In this document: positions 8,632 through 17,816 of the stretch, in pieces
Layout of the letters: each line of letters opens with the position of its first letter
Numbering within the stretch: the first letter of the stretch is position 1
DNA from: Ignavibacterium sp037440165
Lineage (GTDB): Bacteria > Bacteroidota > Ignavibacteria > Ignavibacteriales > Ignavibacteriaceae
NCBI RefSeq assembly: GCF_037440165.1
Contig: NZ_JBBIUQ010000002.1
Span: 130,957-194,956, forward strand
Length of the DNA: 64,000 nucleotides
Direction: 5' to 3'
Notes under the pieces: model-generated
Told to the model about the DNA's origin: nothing
Databases searched by the model: none
The model's input: the letters and a program-made list of their open reading frames with translations, nothing else
Made by a program: the position numbers and the translations under genes

Positions 8632-8665
8632 TGTTCACTACAAATATAGTGTGCGAGTGTTCACT
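8632..8665 (-). promoter_or_regulatory. candidate LexA operator: two AGTGAACA direct repeats
   Basis: The minus strand carries AGTGAACA twice, at 8665-8658 and 8639-8632, 26 bases apart. The first copy lies just inside the -35 box and the second just past the -10 box, so a bound repressor would cover the promoter. The first copy is also part of an AGTG-N10-CACT inverted repeat (8665-8648). Binding by LexA is inferred from position, not shown. Confidence 0.5.
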
Positions 8666-8671
8666 TGTCAA
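8643..8671 (-). promoter_or_regulatory. lexA promoter
   Basis: On the minus strand TTGACA (8671-8666) and TATATT (8648-8643) are separated by exactly 17 bases, which is a consensus sigma-70 promoter. The -10 box also reads TATATTTG, matching the Bacteroidota -7 consensus TAnnTTTG. The predicted start of transcription leaves a short leader before the lexA ATG at 8617. Confidence 0.75.
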
Positions 8672-8696
8672 GATATTTTTAAATGAAATTTTAGGA

Positions 8697-8736
8697 ATAA
8701 AAAAGGCTGCCTGATAATTATTTGTCAGACAGCCTT
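8697..8736 (-). terminator. intrinsic terminator of ilvE
   Basis: AAGGCTG at 8703-8709 pairs with CAGCCTT at 8730-8736, extended by CTGA/TCAG inside a single mismatch. Read on the minus strand the stem is followed by a run of T. It separates ilvE from the lexA promoter. Confidence 0.8.
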
Positions 8737-8766
8737 GCAATATTTATTGTGTTAGAATGGTAAGAA

Positions 8767-9855
8767 TTAAACTTCTATGCTTTTCTTTTCAACCTTAAAA
8801 ATCCAATTGTGTGAATCTTCTTTTTCTCCGTAGTGAATTGCAGTTAGTTCATTAAAAAGTTTCAAATCAAGTTCGCCAACTTTACCATCATTAATAATCA
8901 TATCTTTTCCTTTATAAGATAATAATCCTACTGAAGAGATAACAGCGGCCGTACCAGTACCAAAAACTCCAACCAGATTACCAGAATCATAAGCATCAAT
9001 GACTTCACGCATAGAAATTAGTCTTTCATTTATATTGTATCCCCACTCTTTCAATAGCTGAATTACGGATCTTCTAGTTATTCCGGGAAGAATTGAACCA
9101 GTTAGTTTTGGAGTTGCAACTTCATCTTTGAAGTGGATAAAAATGTTCATAGTTCCAACTTCTTCAATATATTTTTGTTCAACGCCATCCAGCCAAAGAA
9201 CCTGAGTAAAGCCTTTCTGAGCAGCTTCTTTTGCAGCAAGAAGACTCGCAGCATAGTTAGCGGCAGTTTTACATTCTCCCAAACCTTTTCTCACTGCTCT
9301 TACATAATCATCCTGAGCAAGAATCTTAACCGGTTTAAATCCTTCCATATAATAAGCTCCAACAGGTGAGAGTATAATTACAAACTTATATTTATATGAC
9401 GGCCTAACACCCAGGGCAGGATCTGATCCAAACATGAAAGGTCTTATATAAAGAGACTCTCCCTTTTTGGTTGGAATCCAATCGCTATCAATTGCAATTA
9501 GCTCTTTCATTGCCTCAAGTACAAAGTCTGTATCGATAAGCGGCATACAAATTCTCTTAGCAGAATTATTTAATCTTTGAAGATGTGCATCGGGTCTGAA
9601 AATCTGAACTTCATCATCAGCAGTCTTGAATGCTTTAAGTCCTTCAAATATTGTCTGTCCATAATGTATAAAGGATGTAGCGGGATGCAAATAAAGATCG
9701 CTGAGAGGTTTAATTGTCGCATTATGCCAGCCGAGTTCATCAGAATAATCCATCTCAAACATGTGATCTGTAAAATATTGTCCAAAACCTAATTTCTCAG
9801 GAAGGTTAATTTTGTCTCTTATTTCTTTTAACTGATAAATGATTTTGTTTTTCAT
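8767..9855 (-). CDS. ilvE: branched-chain amino acid aminotransferase
   Basis: The PLP enzyme interconverts leucine, isoleucine and valine with their 2-oxo acids using glutamate. The 362-residue length and motifs place it in the large class IV (group II) branch: FIHYGQTIFEGLKAF, RPFMFGSDPALGVRP, the PLP lysine probably Lys196 in GLGECKTAANYAASL, then WLDGVEQKYIEEVGTMNIF and GSILPGITRRSVIQL. I use the ATG at 9855 because GGAAGGA lies just upstream; a TTG at 9870 would place that sequence inside the gene. The lysine context (ECKTAANY) differs slightly from the more common GGAKxAGNY. It stands alone, with its own terminator, apart from other ilv genes. Confidence 0.95.
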   Translation of the reverse strand: MKNKIIYQLKEIRDKINLPEKLGFGQYFTDHMFEMDYSDELGWHNATIKPLSDLYLHPATSFIHYGQTIFEGLKAFKTADDEVQIFRPDAHLQRLNNSAKRICMPLIDTDFVLEAMKELIAIDSDWIPTKKGESLYIRPFMFGSDPALGVRPSYKYKFVIILSPVGAYYMEGFKPVKILAQDDYVRAVRKGLGECKTAANYAASLLAAKEAAQKGFTQVLWLDGVEQKYIEEVGTMNIFIHFKDEVATPKLTGSILPGITRRSVIQLLKEWGYNINERLISMREVIDAYDSGNLVGVFGTGTAAVISSVGLLSYKGKDMIINDGKVGELDLKLFNELTAIHYGEKEDSHNWIFKVEKKSIEV

Positions 9856-9965
9856 AATGTGTCCTTCCAAAATTTTAAATGCTTTATATGATATTTAAAG
9901 AAAATAAAGAACAAATGAAATTAAATTCGTAACACAGAGATTGCTGATTGTGAATTAATTCATTT

Positions 9966-10739
9966 TTAAAAAATCAGCATCCACAAAACATAGTCGAGAA
10001 TTAATATTAATGCGGCTGATACAACAAATGATCTTATAGTAGCTAACCCTACACCTTCAGCTCCGCCTTCAGTCCTGAAGCCAATATGACAACCTAATAA
10101 AGCCGTTACTCCTCCAAATAAAACTGTTTTAACCAAACCTGCAATTAAATCACCCATAATAAAAAATCTTTTAACCGAATTGAAAAAAACTGCAAATGAA
10201 ACTCCAAGGAAATAATTAGAAACAATATATGCTCCTAACACAGCAATTGCATTTGCAAAGATTACAAGTATAGGCATCATAATTATTGCTGCAAGAAATC
10301 TGGGCATAGCAAGAAACCGAATAGGACTAATTGCCATAGTTTCGAGTGCATCTATTTGTTCAGTAACTTTCATAGTTCCAAGTTCAGCAGCGATTGAAGC
10401 ACCTACTCTTCCCGCGATTACTATTCCTGTTAATACTGGACCCAACTCAGTAATAATTGCTCGGCTTGTAGCTCCGCCTAAGAAAGATAAAGGTGCAATT
10501 CCTTTTAACTGATATGCAGCTTGCCATGCAGAAACCGCACCAGTAAATATTGCGATTATTAGCACAAGTGGTAATGAATTGACTCCAATGTGTTCCATTT
10601 GAAAAAGAATTAATCTTCTGCTGCGAGGTATTTGAGGAAAAGATTTAATCATACTTCCAAGTAAGTTTGATATTTGACCAAACTCCTGAAAAAATCCAAG
10701 TGTTTTATTACCAAGTTTTTGTAAGAATGCTGATATCAA
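9966..10739 (-). CDS. MlaE family lipid ABC transporter permease
   Basis: MlaE permeases move phospholipid between inner membrane and periplasm with an ATPase (MlaF) and an MCE protein (MlaD). The 257-residue protein has five or six membrane segments and the family signature ELGPVLTGIVIAGRVGASIAAELGTMKVTEQIDALE, followed by the C-terminal GCHIGFRTEGGAEGVGLATIRSFV. The frame begins at a TTG at 10739; an ATG at residue 30 is possible but would cut the amphipathic N-terminal helix that the family has. No ATPase or MCE gene is beside it in this window: the next genes are ilvE downstream and a kinase on the other strand upstream, so the partners must be elsewhere. Confidence 0.92.
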   Translation of the reverse strand: MISAFLQKLGNKTLGFFQEFGQISNLLGSMIKSFPQIPRSRRLILFQMEHIGVNSLPLVLIIAIFTGAVSAWQAAYQLKGIAPLSFLGGATSRAIITELGPVLTGIVIAGRVGASIAAELGTMKVTEQIDALETMAISPIRFLAMPRFLAAIIMMPILVIFANAIAVLGAYIVSNYFLGVSFAVFFNSVKRFFIMGDLIAGLVKTVLFGGVTALLGCHIGFRTEGGAEGVGLATIRSFVVSAALILILDYVLWMLIF

Positions 10740-10988
10740 AGTAATCTTTATTTTTTGTAAGTGAAATTTAATTAATACTATTGTTCCAAAGAAGGAACTT
10801 TGCTCGTATTTCTATATCAATACATTTAACCAAAAAGAGACAATTGATTATTTTACAGTTGTTAATAAATTGTTATTATTTGAAAGATTATTGGCTTTTT
10901 TTTGTACTTAGGTGGCACATAAATTATTTTTGTTAAAATGCATGGCTTAAACCATTTCACAATAAAATTTTAATTAAATGCTGAAAAG

Positions 10989-13900
10989 TTGGAAAATAAA
11001 TTTAGAAATAGTGCAGAGAAGAATTTTGATTTGAAGTCATTTGAAATCTTAAATGATCTTCCGATTGGAATTATTATAACAAATAATAACCTCGAAATAG
11101 AATTCACAAACAGAACATTTCTTAATCTGTCTGATTTCTACAATCTTAATATTCCAACTAACCTAATTTCACAAAATATTTTTTCCCTTCCGATTATTTT
11201 CTCATCTCAACTGAAAGATGATGTTGAACAACTTCTGAATGGCTATCCGTTTGAGAAAGAAATTATTAATCAGGATATTCAGAATAAGGGAATCATCAGG
11301 CTAATCATTAAAGGAACCCCGATTGTTGACAAAGATGAAGTGATTGGAGCCGTTTTTGTTATTGAAGATATTAAAGTTATTCTCGATGCTGTTTCTGATT
11401 ACAGAAAAAAATTAAGCCATCTGCAAAATGTAATTGAAAAGAGTTACGACTTTTACTTTGTAATGGCTGATGATTTTTCTGTGCTTCAGCATTCAAAACA
11501 GTTGCCCGAAGAATTTAACAAGCTTTTAGAATTTTCAGGTTTTAATGACTTCAAAAATATACTTTCCTCCCAAAGTAATTTTGAGTTGATTCAGAGTCTT
11601 GAAAAAAGCTTAAGCACCAAAGATGTTACTTCGCTGGTCTGCGAGACTGTGAATAATACAATATATGAATGCAGAATTATTCCGGTTACAAATCTAAAGG
11701 AAGAAATACTCCAGTTTTATTTGTTCTTCAGAAGTGTTACCGATAAATCTTTGAAGCAATTTGATGACTCAATAATCAGTGAAGAATTAAGTTATTACAA
11801 ATCTTTATTCAATGCATTCGATGAAATTGTTTTGGTTTATGATAAAGACTACAAAATAATTTTCCTGAACTCCAGTGCCGAAGAATATATTGGTAAAAAG
11901 AAAACAGAATTATATGATAAACAAGTCAGTCGTTATGTAAAATTTTTAACTAAAGATTTTCTCAAAGGAATTGAGGAAAAATTAGAAACAAAGCCTTACC
12001 ATAAAACCATAATCACTGAATATGATGAACTAAAGAACAAAATTGTATTCGAATGCTCATTTGCAAAGTTGGAAGATGATAAAAACTTTACAATAGTTAA
12101 ATGTGAAGATATTACTTCCAAAATTCACTTTGAGGAAAGTCTTATTGCTTCGCTGAAAGGAATCAAGCAAACAATACTTAAAGCTCCGCAGATGATTTGC
12201 CAGGTTGACTTAAATGGCCAGATACTTTTTGCAAATGAAGTTTTGACATTTACGCTTGGATTTACCGAAGAAGATTTATTGAATACAACATTATACAATC
12301 TTATTGACCCTGACTACTTTGAAAAAAATATTTTCGAATTATCAGCATTTAGTTCTAAGTCCTCAAGTGAAATAGAATTGCCAATAAAAACAAAATGGGA
12401 AACCATAATCAATCTTCAATCCGTATTCATTCCTGTATTTGATGATTTGGGAAATTTGCTGCATATCAGCTGCTACTTCAATCACCTTGAAGAAATCAAA
12501 TCAAAAGAAAAAGAACTGCTGTTGTATCAATCACTTGTTGAAGCTTCACACGATGGAATAGCACTTGTTCATGATGGAAGGATAATAATTGCAAACAAAT
12601 CATTTGCGAAAATTTTTGGATATGATTACGGTGAAGAATTATTAAATAAAGAAATACTTGACCTCTCATCTAACGATGATATAATTAAAGTTGCCGAATA
12701 CTTCAGACTACTGGAAAGGAAAAAAGAAGCACCATCAAGATTTGATTTCCTTGGAAAGAAAAGAGATAATTCCTATCTGCACACTGAAATATCTGTCGGA
12801 ACATTTGATGTTGATAAAAACACTTACATAGTTCTTATCGCTAGAGACATTACTGAAAGGATTCGTGCACAAAAAGCTATAAGAGAGTCTGAAGAGAAAT
12901 ACAGAAACATTACCGAAAATATTGATGATTTTCTTTTCACATTTGAGCGAATTGGTTTTAGTCTCAGACCAGTCTTCTGCACATCATCAATTCAGAAAAT
13001 AAGTGGATATACTCAGACTGATTTCTTATCAGACTCAAAACTGTTCCTGAAAATAATTCATCCGGATGATTTTAAAACTCTGAAGCCAAAACTTATGAGC
13101 TTATTGAAAAGCCGGATTCAGCTTTCAGGAGAATTTGAATTCAGAATAATCAACAAGCAAGGAAACATTGTTTGGGTAAGAACTAAACTTAATCTCATTC
13201 GCTCAGGAACAGGAAGAATACAAAAATTATTCGGACTGGTAAGTGATATTACATTCAGGAAAAAAGCAGAAGAAGAACTTCGCAAATCAACACAGAATCT
13301 TATAAAATTAAATGAAACTAAGGATCGATTTATTTCCATCATTTCCCACGATCTGAGAACTCCGTTCAGTTCTATTCTGGGTTTTACTGATTTACTTGAA
13401 AATGATGATGAACTTACTGAAGAAGAACGAAAGCAATACATCAAATATATTCAGGAAGCTTCCCGTTCGATGCTCTCTTTAGTTAATTCATTACTTGACT
13501 GGACAAGACTTCAGACAGGCAGAATCAGATTTGAACCACAGAAAGCAAATGTTACAGAAATAATAAATGATTCTATATCGGCTCTTCGCGGTTCTGCAAT
13601 TCAAAAGCAAATCGAATTAATATCCAAACTCAAGAACGAATTATATTTATTCATTGATAAAAGTCTGATAATTCAGGTATTCAACAATCTGATATCGAAT
13701 GCAATAAAATTCACATACAAGAATGGGACTGTAACTATAAGCGTTTCACCTGCTGAGAATAAAAGATTTGTTAAGTTCAGTATCAAAGATACTGGAATAG
13801 GAATTCAACCAGAAGATTTACCGAAGCTGTATAAAGTTGATTCTAAATTTACTACCGAAGGAACAGCTGGTGAAAAAGGAAGCGGACTTGGTTTATCACT

Positions 13901-14381
13901 TGTGAAAGAAATTTTAGAAAAACACGGCGGACAAATCTGGGTTGAAAGTAAACCGGGCCTGGGCTCAGATTTTCAATTTACACTTCCAGTGGCATCTGCA
14001 AATATTTTAATTGTAGATGATAGTAAAACTGACAGACTGCTTTATTCAAAAATTCTCAAGAATATCACACCCGAATATGAGGTTGAAGTTGCATCAAATG
14101 GAAAAGAAGCGCTTGAGAAAATCTTAACTTCTCCGCCTGCAATTGTAATCACTGATCACGGAATGCCCGTAATGAATGGTTATGAGTTCGTCAAGGAGTT
14201 GAAAAAATCCGATATAAAAGATAAACCGCCTGTTATTGTATTAAGCAGCGATATTGACCGCAGTATAGCAGTTGACTACAATGAACTTGGAGTTGAGTTT
14301 GTATTTCAAAAGCCGGTTAATCTTAGCAGTTTCAAACAGGCAGTTGAAAAGTCACTCCAAAAAGCTTTGTCGGGAAATTAA
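10989..14381 (+). CDS. hybrid sensor histidine kinase with about six PAS domains and a C-terminal receiver
   Basis: The 1130-residue protein has no convincing membrane segment, so it is likely cytoplasmic. About six PAS-like repeats fill residues 15-760 (clear examples: LPIGIIITNNNLEIEFTNRT, VEASHDGIALVHDGRIIIAN, and a last one with IIHPDDFKTL and GNIVWVRTKLN). The HisKA H-box SHDLRTPFSSILGF has the phosphoacceptor His787. The ATPase domain shows DTGIGI (Asp934) and GSGLGLSLVKEI. A receiver follows with acidic pair Asp1010/Asp1011 and phosphoacceptor Asp1056 in ITDHGMP. The start is a TTG at 10989; no in-frame ATG lies upstream. The signal is unknown. The terminal receiver suggests a phosphorelay or autoregulation. 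No output regulator is adjacent. Confidence 0.93.
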   Translation: MENKFRNSAEKNFDLKSFEILNDLPIGIIITNNNLEIEFTNRTFLNLSDFYNLNIPTNLISQNIFSLPIIFSSQLKDDVEQLLNGYPFEKEIINQDIQNKGIIRLIIKGTPIVDKDEVIGAVFVIEDIKVILDAVSDYRKKLSHLQNVIEKSYDFYFVMADDFSVLQHSKQLPEEFNKLLEFSGFNDFKNILSSQSNFELIQSLEKSLSTKDVTSLVCETVNNTIYECRIIPVTNLKEEILQFYLFFRSVTDKSLKQFDDSIISEELSYYKSLFNAFDEIVLVYDKDYKIIFLNSSAEEYIGKKKTELYDKQVSRYVKFLTKDFLKGIEEKLETKPYHKTIITEYDELKNKIVFECSFAKLEDDKNFTIVKCEDITSKIHFEESLIASLKGIKQTILKAPQMICQVDLNGQILFANEVLTFTLGFTEEDLLNTTLYNLIDPDYFEKNIFELSAFSSKSSSEIELPIKTKWETIINLQSVFIPVFDDLGNLLHISCYFNHLEEIKSKEKELLLYQSLVEASHDGIALVHDGRIIIANKSFAKIFGYDYGEELLNKEILDLSSNDDIIKVAEYFRLLERKKEAPSRFDFLGKKRDNSYLHTEISVGTFDVDKNTYIVLIARDITERIRAQKAIRESEEKYRNITENIDDFLFTFERIGFSLRPVFCTSSIQKISGYTQTDFLSDSKLFLKIIHPDDFKTLKPKLMSLLKSRIQLSGEFEFRIINKQGNIVWVRTKLNLIRSGTGRIQKLFGLVSDITFRKKAEEELRKSTQNLIKLNETKDRFISIISHDLRTPFSSILGFTDLLENDDELTEEERKQYIKYIQEASRSMLSLVNSLLDWTRLQTGRIRFEPQKANVTEIINDSISALRGSAIQKQIELISKLKNELYLFIDKSLIIQVFNNLISNAIKFTYKNGTVTISVSPAENKRFVKFSIKDTGIGIQPEDLPKLYKVDSKFTTEGTAGEKGSGLGLSLVKEILEKHGGQIWVESKPGLGSDFQFTLPVASANILIVDDSKTDRLLYSKILKNITPEYEVEVASNGKEALEKILTSPPAIVITDHGMPVMNGYEFVKELKKSDIKDKPPVIVLSSDIDRSIAVDYNELGVEFVFQKPVNLSSFKQAVEKSLQKALSGN

Positions 14382-14410
14382 TTATTTAATTAATGACTGA
14401 TTGAAACGAA

Positions 14411-14440
14411 AAAAAGGCAAGCTCTTAAACTTGCCTTTTT
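14411..14440. terminator. bidirectional intrinsic terminator
   Basis: AAAAAGGCAAG (14411-14421) pairs with CTTGCCTTTTT (14430-14440) around an 8-base loop. With A-tract and T-tract on either side it can serve both converging genes, the hybrid kinase and the YceI gene. Confidence 0.85.
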
Positions 14441-14461
14441 TAATAAACATCTTCTGAACAA

Positions 14462-15103
14462 TTAGTTTGCTTTATTAGAACCAACTATATTAACACTTAC
14501 TTCAACTTCTTCTGCTACCTTTTGACCAACAATTTTATTTGTTACACCAAAATCAGAAAGTTTTACCTTAAATGTTGCCTGAACACCAAGCAAATCACCC
14601 GGAGCTCTCATTTTGGTTTGCTCGCTCTCATCGAGATAAGTAAGTGTAGCAGTTGCAGTAACTTCTTTTGTTACTCCCTTGAGTGTAAAATCACCAACAA
14701 TTTTTATTTCCAATTTATTATCAGCAAGCTGTTTTACATCTGTAACTTTTGTAATCGTAAATGTTATTTCAGGATATTTACCAGCATCAAGCCAATCTCC
14801 ACTTCTGAGATGTTCATCTCTTAAGTCAATTCCTGTTTTAATAGATGCTGTTGAAACTGATATTTTTCCTTTTAATGTTTTGATATCGCTGACATTAAAA
14901 GTAACTGTTCCTTTTACATCGTTTGAGAGACCTCTGATGTCCTCAAGCGGAGTTGTACTGAAGAATGAAGCCTGATTTCTTCCGCCTTTATCAGCAAAGT
15001 TAAAATTCTGTTCTCCACTCGCTTTTACCTTGAACCCTTGTGCAAAAGTAAGTGAAGTAAAAAGAATTAAGAGAACTGAAATTGAACCAAAGATTTTTTT
15101 CAT
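14462..15103 (-). CDS. YceI family periplasmic lipid-binding protein
   Basis: YceI proteins are lipocalin-like extended barrels that bind isoprenoid or amphiphilic lipids. The 213-residue protein has a signal peptide (MKKIFGSISVLLILFTSLTFAQ) and the family features FKVKASGEQNFNF, SVSTASIKTGIDLRDEHLRSGDWLDAGKYPEITFTI, and GDFTLKGVTKEVTATATL. These include the conserved R-D-x-H-L-R-S segment. The ATG overlaps the TGA of the small membrane protein gene upstream by four bases (ATGA), so both are made from one message. The ligand is not known; the family often accompanies quinone or polyprenyl metabolism. Confidence 0.93.
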   Translation of the reverse strand: MKKIFGSISVLLILFTSLTFAQGFKVKASGEQNFNFADKGGRNQASFFSTTPLEDIRGLSNDVKGTVTFNVSDIKTLKGKISVSTASIKTGIDLRDEHLRSGDWLDAGKYPEITFTITKVTDVKQLADNKLEIKIVGDFTLKGVTKEVTATATLTYLDESEQTKMRAPGDLLGVQATFKVKLSDFGVTNKIVGQKVAEEVEVSVNIVGSNKAN

Positions 15104-15378
15104 AGTGTTTCCTTTCTTTTGTTTTTGAATAAATAAATTAAAACTCCTGAGATGACTGCAATTGCTGCAGAGATTGCTCCTGCATAATCAAGCCCGAGAA
15201 CAAATTTATCCACATATTGTTTATTTTCAACACCGAGCATTCTATCAAGCTCTGTGGTTTTATCTACCAAAACCTGTGTTTTGGTAAACAATTCTGCTCC
15301 CTGCGAATACCAATAAGCTAACACTGTAATAATCAGAATAATTCCAATTATAAAAATCGATTTTTGTTTAGAATTCAT
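15100..15378 (-). CDS. small two-span membrane protein, co-translated with YceI
   Basis: I do not recognise this 92-residue protein. It has an N-terminal membrane segment (residues 8-25, IFIIGIILIITVLAYWY), a central extracytoplasmic loop of about 40 residues with a helix rich in T, K and D, a second membrane segment (about 65-85, LDYAGAISAAIAVISGVLIYLF) and a basic tail (KNKRKE), which predicts both ends in the cytoplasm. It overlaps the YceI start by four bases, so a shared role at the membrane is likely. Nothing more specific can be supported. Confidence 0.75.
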   Translation of the reverse strand: MNSKQKSIFIIGIILIITVLAYWYSQGAELFTKTQVLVDKTTELDRMLGVENKQYVDKFVLGLDYAGAISAAIAVISGVLIYLFKNKRKETL

Positions 15379-15442
15379 TTTTCCCTCAAATAATTAAGTA
15401 AAGTTTAATTGCTCATAACAATTAGTTAAATTTGAAAACAAA

Positions 15443-15512
15443 TTGAGACAATCTTTTCTAAAATTATATTTGTATGTTATAACACATAAACATTAATGTC
15501 AAGTTCAACTTG
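15443..15512 (+). promoter_or_regulatory. lhgO promoter with two palindromes
   Basis: TTGAGA (15443-15448) and TATATT (15465-15470, reading on as TATATTTG) are 16 bases apart. Just downstream are two perfect palindromes, TGTTATAACA (15475-15484) and CAAGTTCAACTTG (15500-15512, centred on one base). Both lie at or beyond the predicted transcription start, where an operator for a repressor would be placed. The regulator is not known. Confidence 0.5.
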
Positions 15513-15540
15513 CTTCCTAATTTTTAAGGAATTCATTTAA

Positions 15541-16749
15541 ATGAGTAAAAATTACGATTTTATCTTTATCGGTGGTGGTATTGTTGGAACTGCTTCTGCA
15601 CTAAAACTCTTGCAAAAGAAAAATCTCCGGATTTTGTTGCTCGAAGCAGAAGATTCTTTAGCAAAACATCAGACTGGAAATAACAGCGGAGTTATTCATT
15701 CCGGACTTTACTATAAACCCGGTTCGTTAAAAGCTTTGAACTGTACACGCGGAAGAGAAATGCTTTATGAATTTTGTGAGACTAATTCAATTCCGTTTGA
15801 GAGATGCGGTAAATTAGTTGTGGCAACCAATGAATCAGAAATTCCTGCATTGCGAATGCTTGAAGAAAGAGGAATTGCAAACGGTTTAACCGGAATTAAA
15901 AGACTTACAAGAGAACAAATAAAGGAACATGAACCATATGCTAACGGAATTGAAGCACTTTTTATTCCTCAAACAGGTATTGTTGATTATGTTGCTGTAA
16001 CTAATAAATATGCAAAACTTATTATTAAAAATGGCGGTGAAATAAAACTAAATGCAAAGGCAAAAAAGATAAAGGTTAATTGCACCGAAATTGTTGTGAT
16101 TACTGATCAGGATGAATTCAAAACAAAATATCTTGTTAACTGTGCCGGATTATATTCAGACAAAGTAGCGAGAATGAGCGGAATAAATCCTGATGTAAAA
16201 ATTATTCCTTTCAGAGGCGAATACTATGAACTGAAAAAAGAAAAACAATATTTGGTCAAGAACCTGATTTATCCTGTTCCAGATCCTCAATTTCCTTTTT
16301 TGGGTGTTCATTTCACAAGAATGATTCAAGGCGGAGTTGAAGCGGGACCAAATGCAGTGCTAGCATTTAAGCGGACTGGTTATAAAAAATCAGATATTGA
16401 TTTATCAAATATCCTGGAAATGATTAGCTATTCAGGTTTCTGGAAAATGGCAAAGAAACACTATAAAATGGGCTTTGAGGAATTTCGCAGATCATTCAGT
16501 AAAAATTTGTTTATAAAATCTCTGCAAAAATTAATACTGGAATTAACTGAAAATGATATTGTTCCGGGCGGCGCTGGTGTGAGAGCACAAGCTTTAGACA
16601 GAGATGGTAAACTGCTTGATGATTTCAGAATAATTCAGACAGATAAAATGATTCATGTACTAAACGCTCCTTCACCTGCTGCTACTGCATCGCTTAGTAT
16701 TGGTGATACTATTTCTGATATGATCATCAAAAATTTTAAGTTGAATTAG
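15541..16749 (+). CDS. lhgO: L-2-hydroxyglutarate oxidase
   Basis: LhgO is an FAD enzyme that oxidises L-2-hydroxyglutarate to 2-oxoglutarate and feeds electrons to the membrane quinone pool. The 402-residue protein begins with the FAD-binding GGGIVGTASALKLL (residues 11-24) and continues with the family hallmark AKHQTGNNSGVIHSGLYYKPGSLKA. Other marks are VNCAGLYSDKVARM, IPFRGEYYELK, and the C-terminal GAGVRAQALDRDG and NAPSPAATASLSIG. The length is normal. An AAGGA sequence lies upstream of the ATG. The next gene, a methyltransferase, starts on the base after the stop codon, so the genes are likely co-transcribed although their functions are unrelated. Confidence 0.95.
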   Translation: MSKNYDFIFIGGGIVGTASALKLLQKKNLRILLLEAEDSLAKHQTGNNSGVIHSGLYYKPGSLKALNCTRGREMLYEFCETNSIPFERCGKLVVATNESEIPALRMLEERGIANGLTGIKRLTREQIKEHEPYANGIEALFIPQTGIVDYVAVTNKYAKLIIKNGGEIKLNAKAKKIKVNCTEIVVITDQDEFKTKYLVNCAGLYSDKVARMSGINPDVKIIPFRGEYYELKKEKQYLVKNLIYPVPDPQFPFLGVHFTRMIQGGVEAGPNAVLAFKRTGYKKSDIDLSNILEMISYSGFWKMAKKHYKMGFEEFRRSFSKNLFIKSLQKLILELTENDIVPGGAGVRAQALDRDGKLLDDFRIIQTDKMIHVLNAPSPAATASLSIGDTISDMIIKNFKLN

Positions 16750-17799
16750 ATGAAGATTGACCTGACAAATACTGTTCAGCAATCTCTGACTTCATCTCAT
16801 AAAGAATTAAAAGAGTTATTCAATTCAATTCTAAAAAAAGTTGCGAGTTCAAAAATCGACTCGTCTATAAAAATCCTTTATCAGCAGGTTGAAACAGAAA
16901 TCAGAAAAGATATTCTTCTTGAAGAGCTTGTACAAATAACCGAAGCTCAGACTTATGAAAGAGCAAGATATTATGTGAACCGGCTTATCAAAAGTTTGAC
17001 AGAGGTTAAGAATTCTAAAATTAATGATTTGAATTTAAATCGCTGGAAAGAATATGAAGACATTATTACTGACAGTTTATGGATTTTCAATAAACGCGAT
17101 AATTCAGGTGCACATAGTGCAGCTTACTGGGGAAATTTTATTCCTCAAATTCCAAATCAGTTAATTAAAAGATACACGAAAATGGGCGATTGGGTTTTAG
17201 ATCCTTTTTTTGGAAGTGGGACTACTTTGATTGAATGCAGAAGACTTGGAAGAAATGCTCTAGGCATTGATTTATCACGGGAAGCAGCAGAATTATGTAA
17301 AACCAATCTCGCCAGAGAAAAAAATCCATTCAATGTTACTACTGAAATAATAAACGATGACAGCTCAAGAGCAGATTTAAAAAATCATCTCAACAAATTT
17401 CACATAAAAAATTTTCAGTTAGTAATAATGCATCCACCCTACTGGGATATCATTAAATTTTCCGATGAGAAGAATGATTTGTCAAATGCAAAGAGTGTGA
17501 ATGAATTTCTTAAAATGTTTAATGATGTGTTAGTAAATACCTCAGCTCATCTTGAAAAGAAAAGATATCTTGCCGTAGTTATCGGAGATAAGTATTCGGA
17601 TGGTGAATGGATTCCTCTCGGATTTCTTACAATGCAGGAAGTTCTGAAACACAATTTCAAATTGAAATCAATTATTGTGAAAAATTTTGAAGACACGACT
17701 GCCAAACGCAATCAGAAAGAACTTTGGCGTTATCGTGCTTTGGTTGGCGGATTCTACATCTTTAAACACGAATATATCTTTCTGTTTCAGAAGAAATAA
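16750..17799 (+). CDS. DNA (N4/N6) methyltransferase, probable modification enzyme
   Basis: The 349-residue protein has a helical N-terminal region (residues 1-110) and an amino-methyltransferase core. Motif X and motif I run together (IPNQLIKRYTKMGDWVLDPFFGSGTTLIE, with DPFFGSGTT at 151-159), followed by GIDLS. The catalytic motif IV is HPPYW at 228-232, which fits N4-cytosine or N6-adenine transfer. The order X-I-IV without a long insert is like the gamma-type arrangement. It starts immediately after the lhgO stop. The following gene encodes a protein with PD-(D/E)XK-like residues, so the two probably form a type II restriction-modification pair. The recognition sequence cannot be inferred. 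Confidence 0.88.
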   Translation: MKIDLTNTVQQSLTSSHKELKELFNSILKKVASSKIDSSIKILYQQVETEIRKDILLEELVQITEAQTYERARYYVNRLIKSLTEVKNSKINDLNLNRWKEYEDIITDSLWIFNKRDNSGAHSAAYWGNFIPQIPNQLIKRYTKMGDWVLDPFFGSGTTLIECRRLGRNALGIDLSREAAELCKTNLAREKNPFNVTTEIINDDSSRADLKNHLNKFHIKNFQLVIMHPPYWDIIKFSDEKNDLSNAKSVNEFLKMFNDVLVNTSAHLEKKRYLAVVIGDKYSDGEWIPLGFLTMQEVLKHNFKLKSIIVKNFEDTTAKRNQKELWRYRALVGGFYIFKHEYIFLFQKK

Positions 17800-17816
17800 A
17801 TTCAAAATAATTTCTG

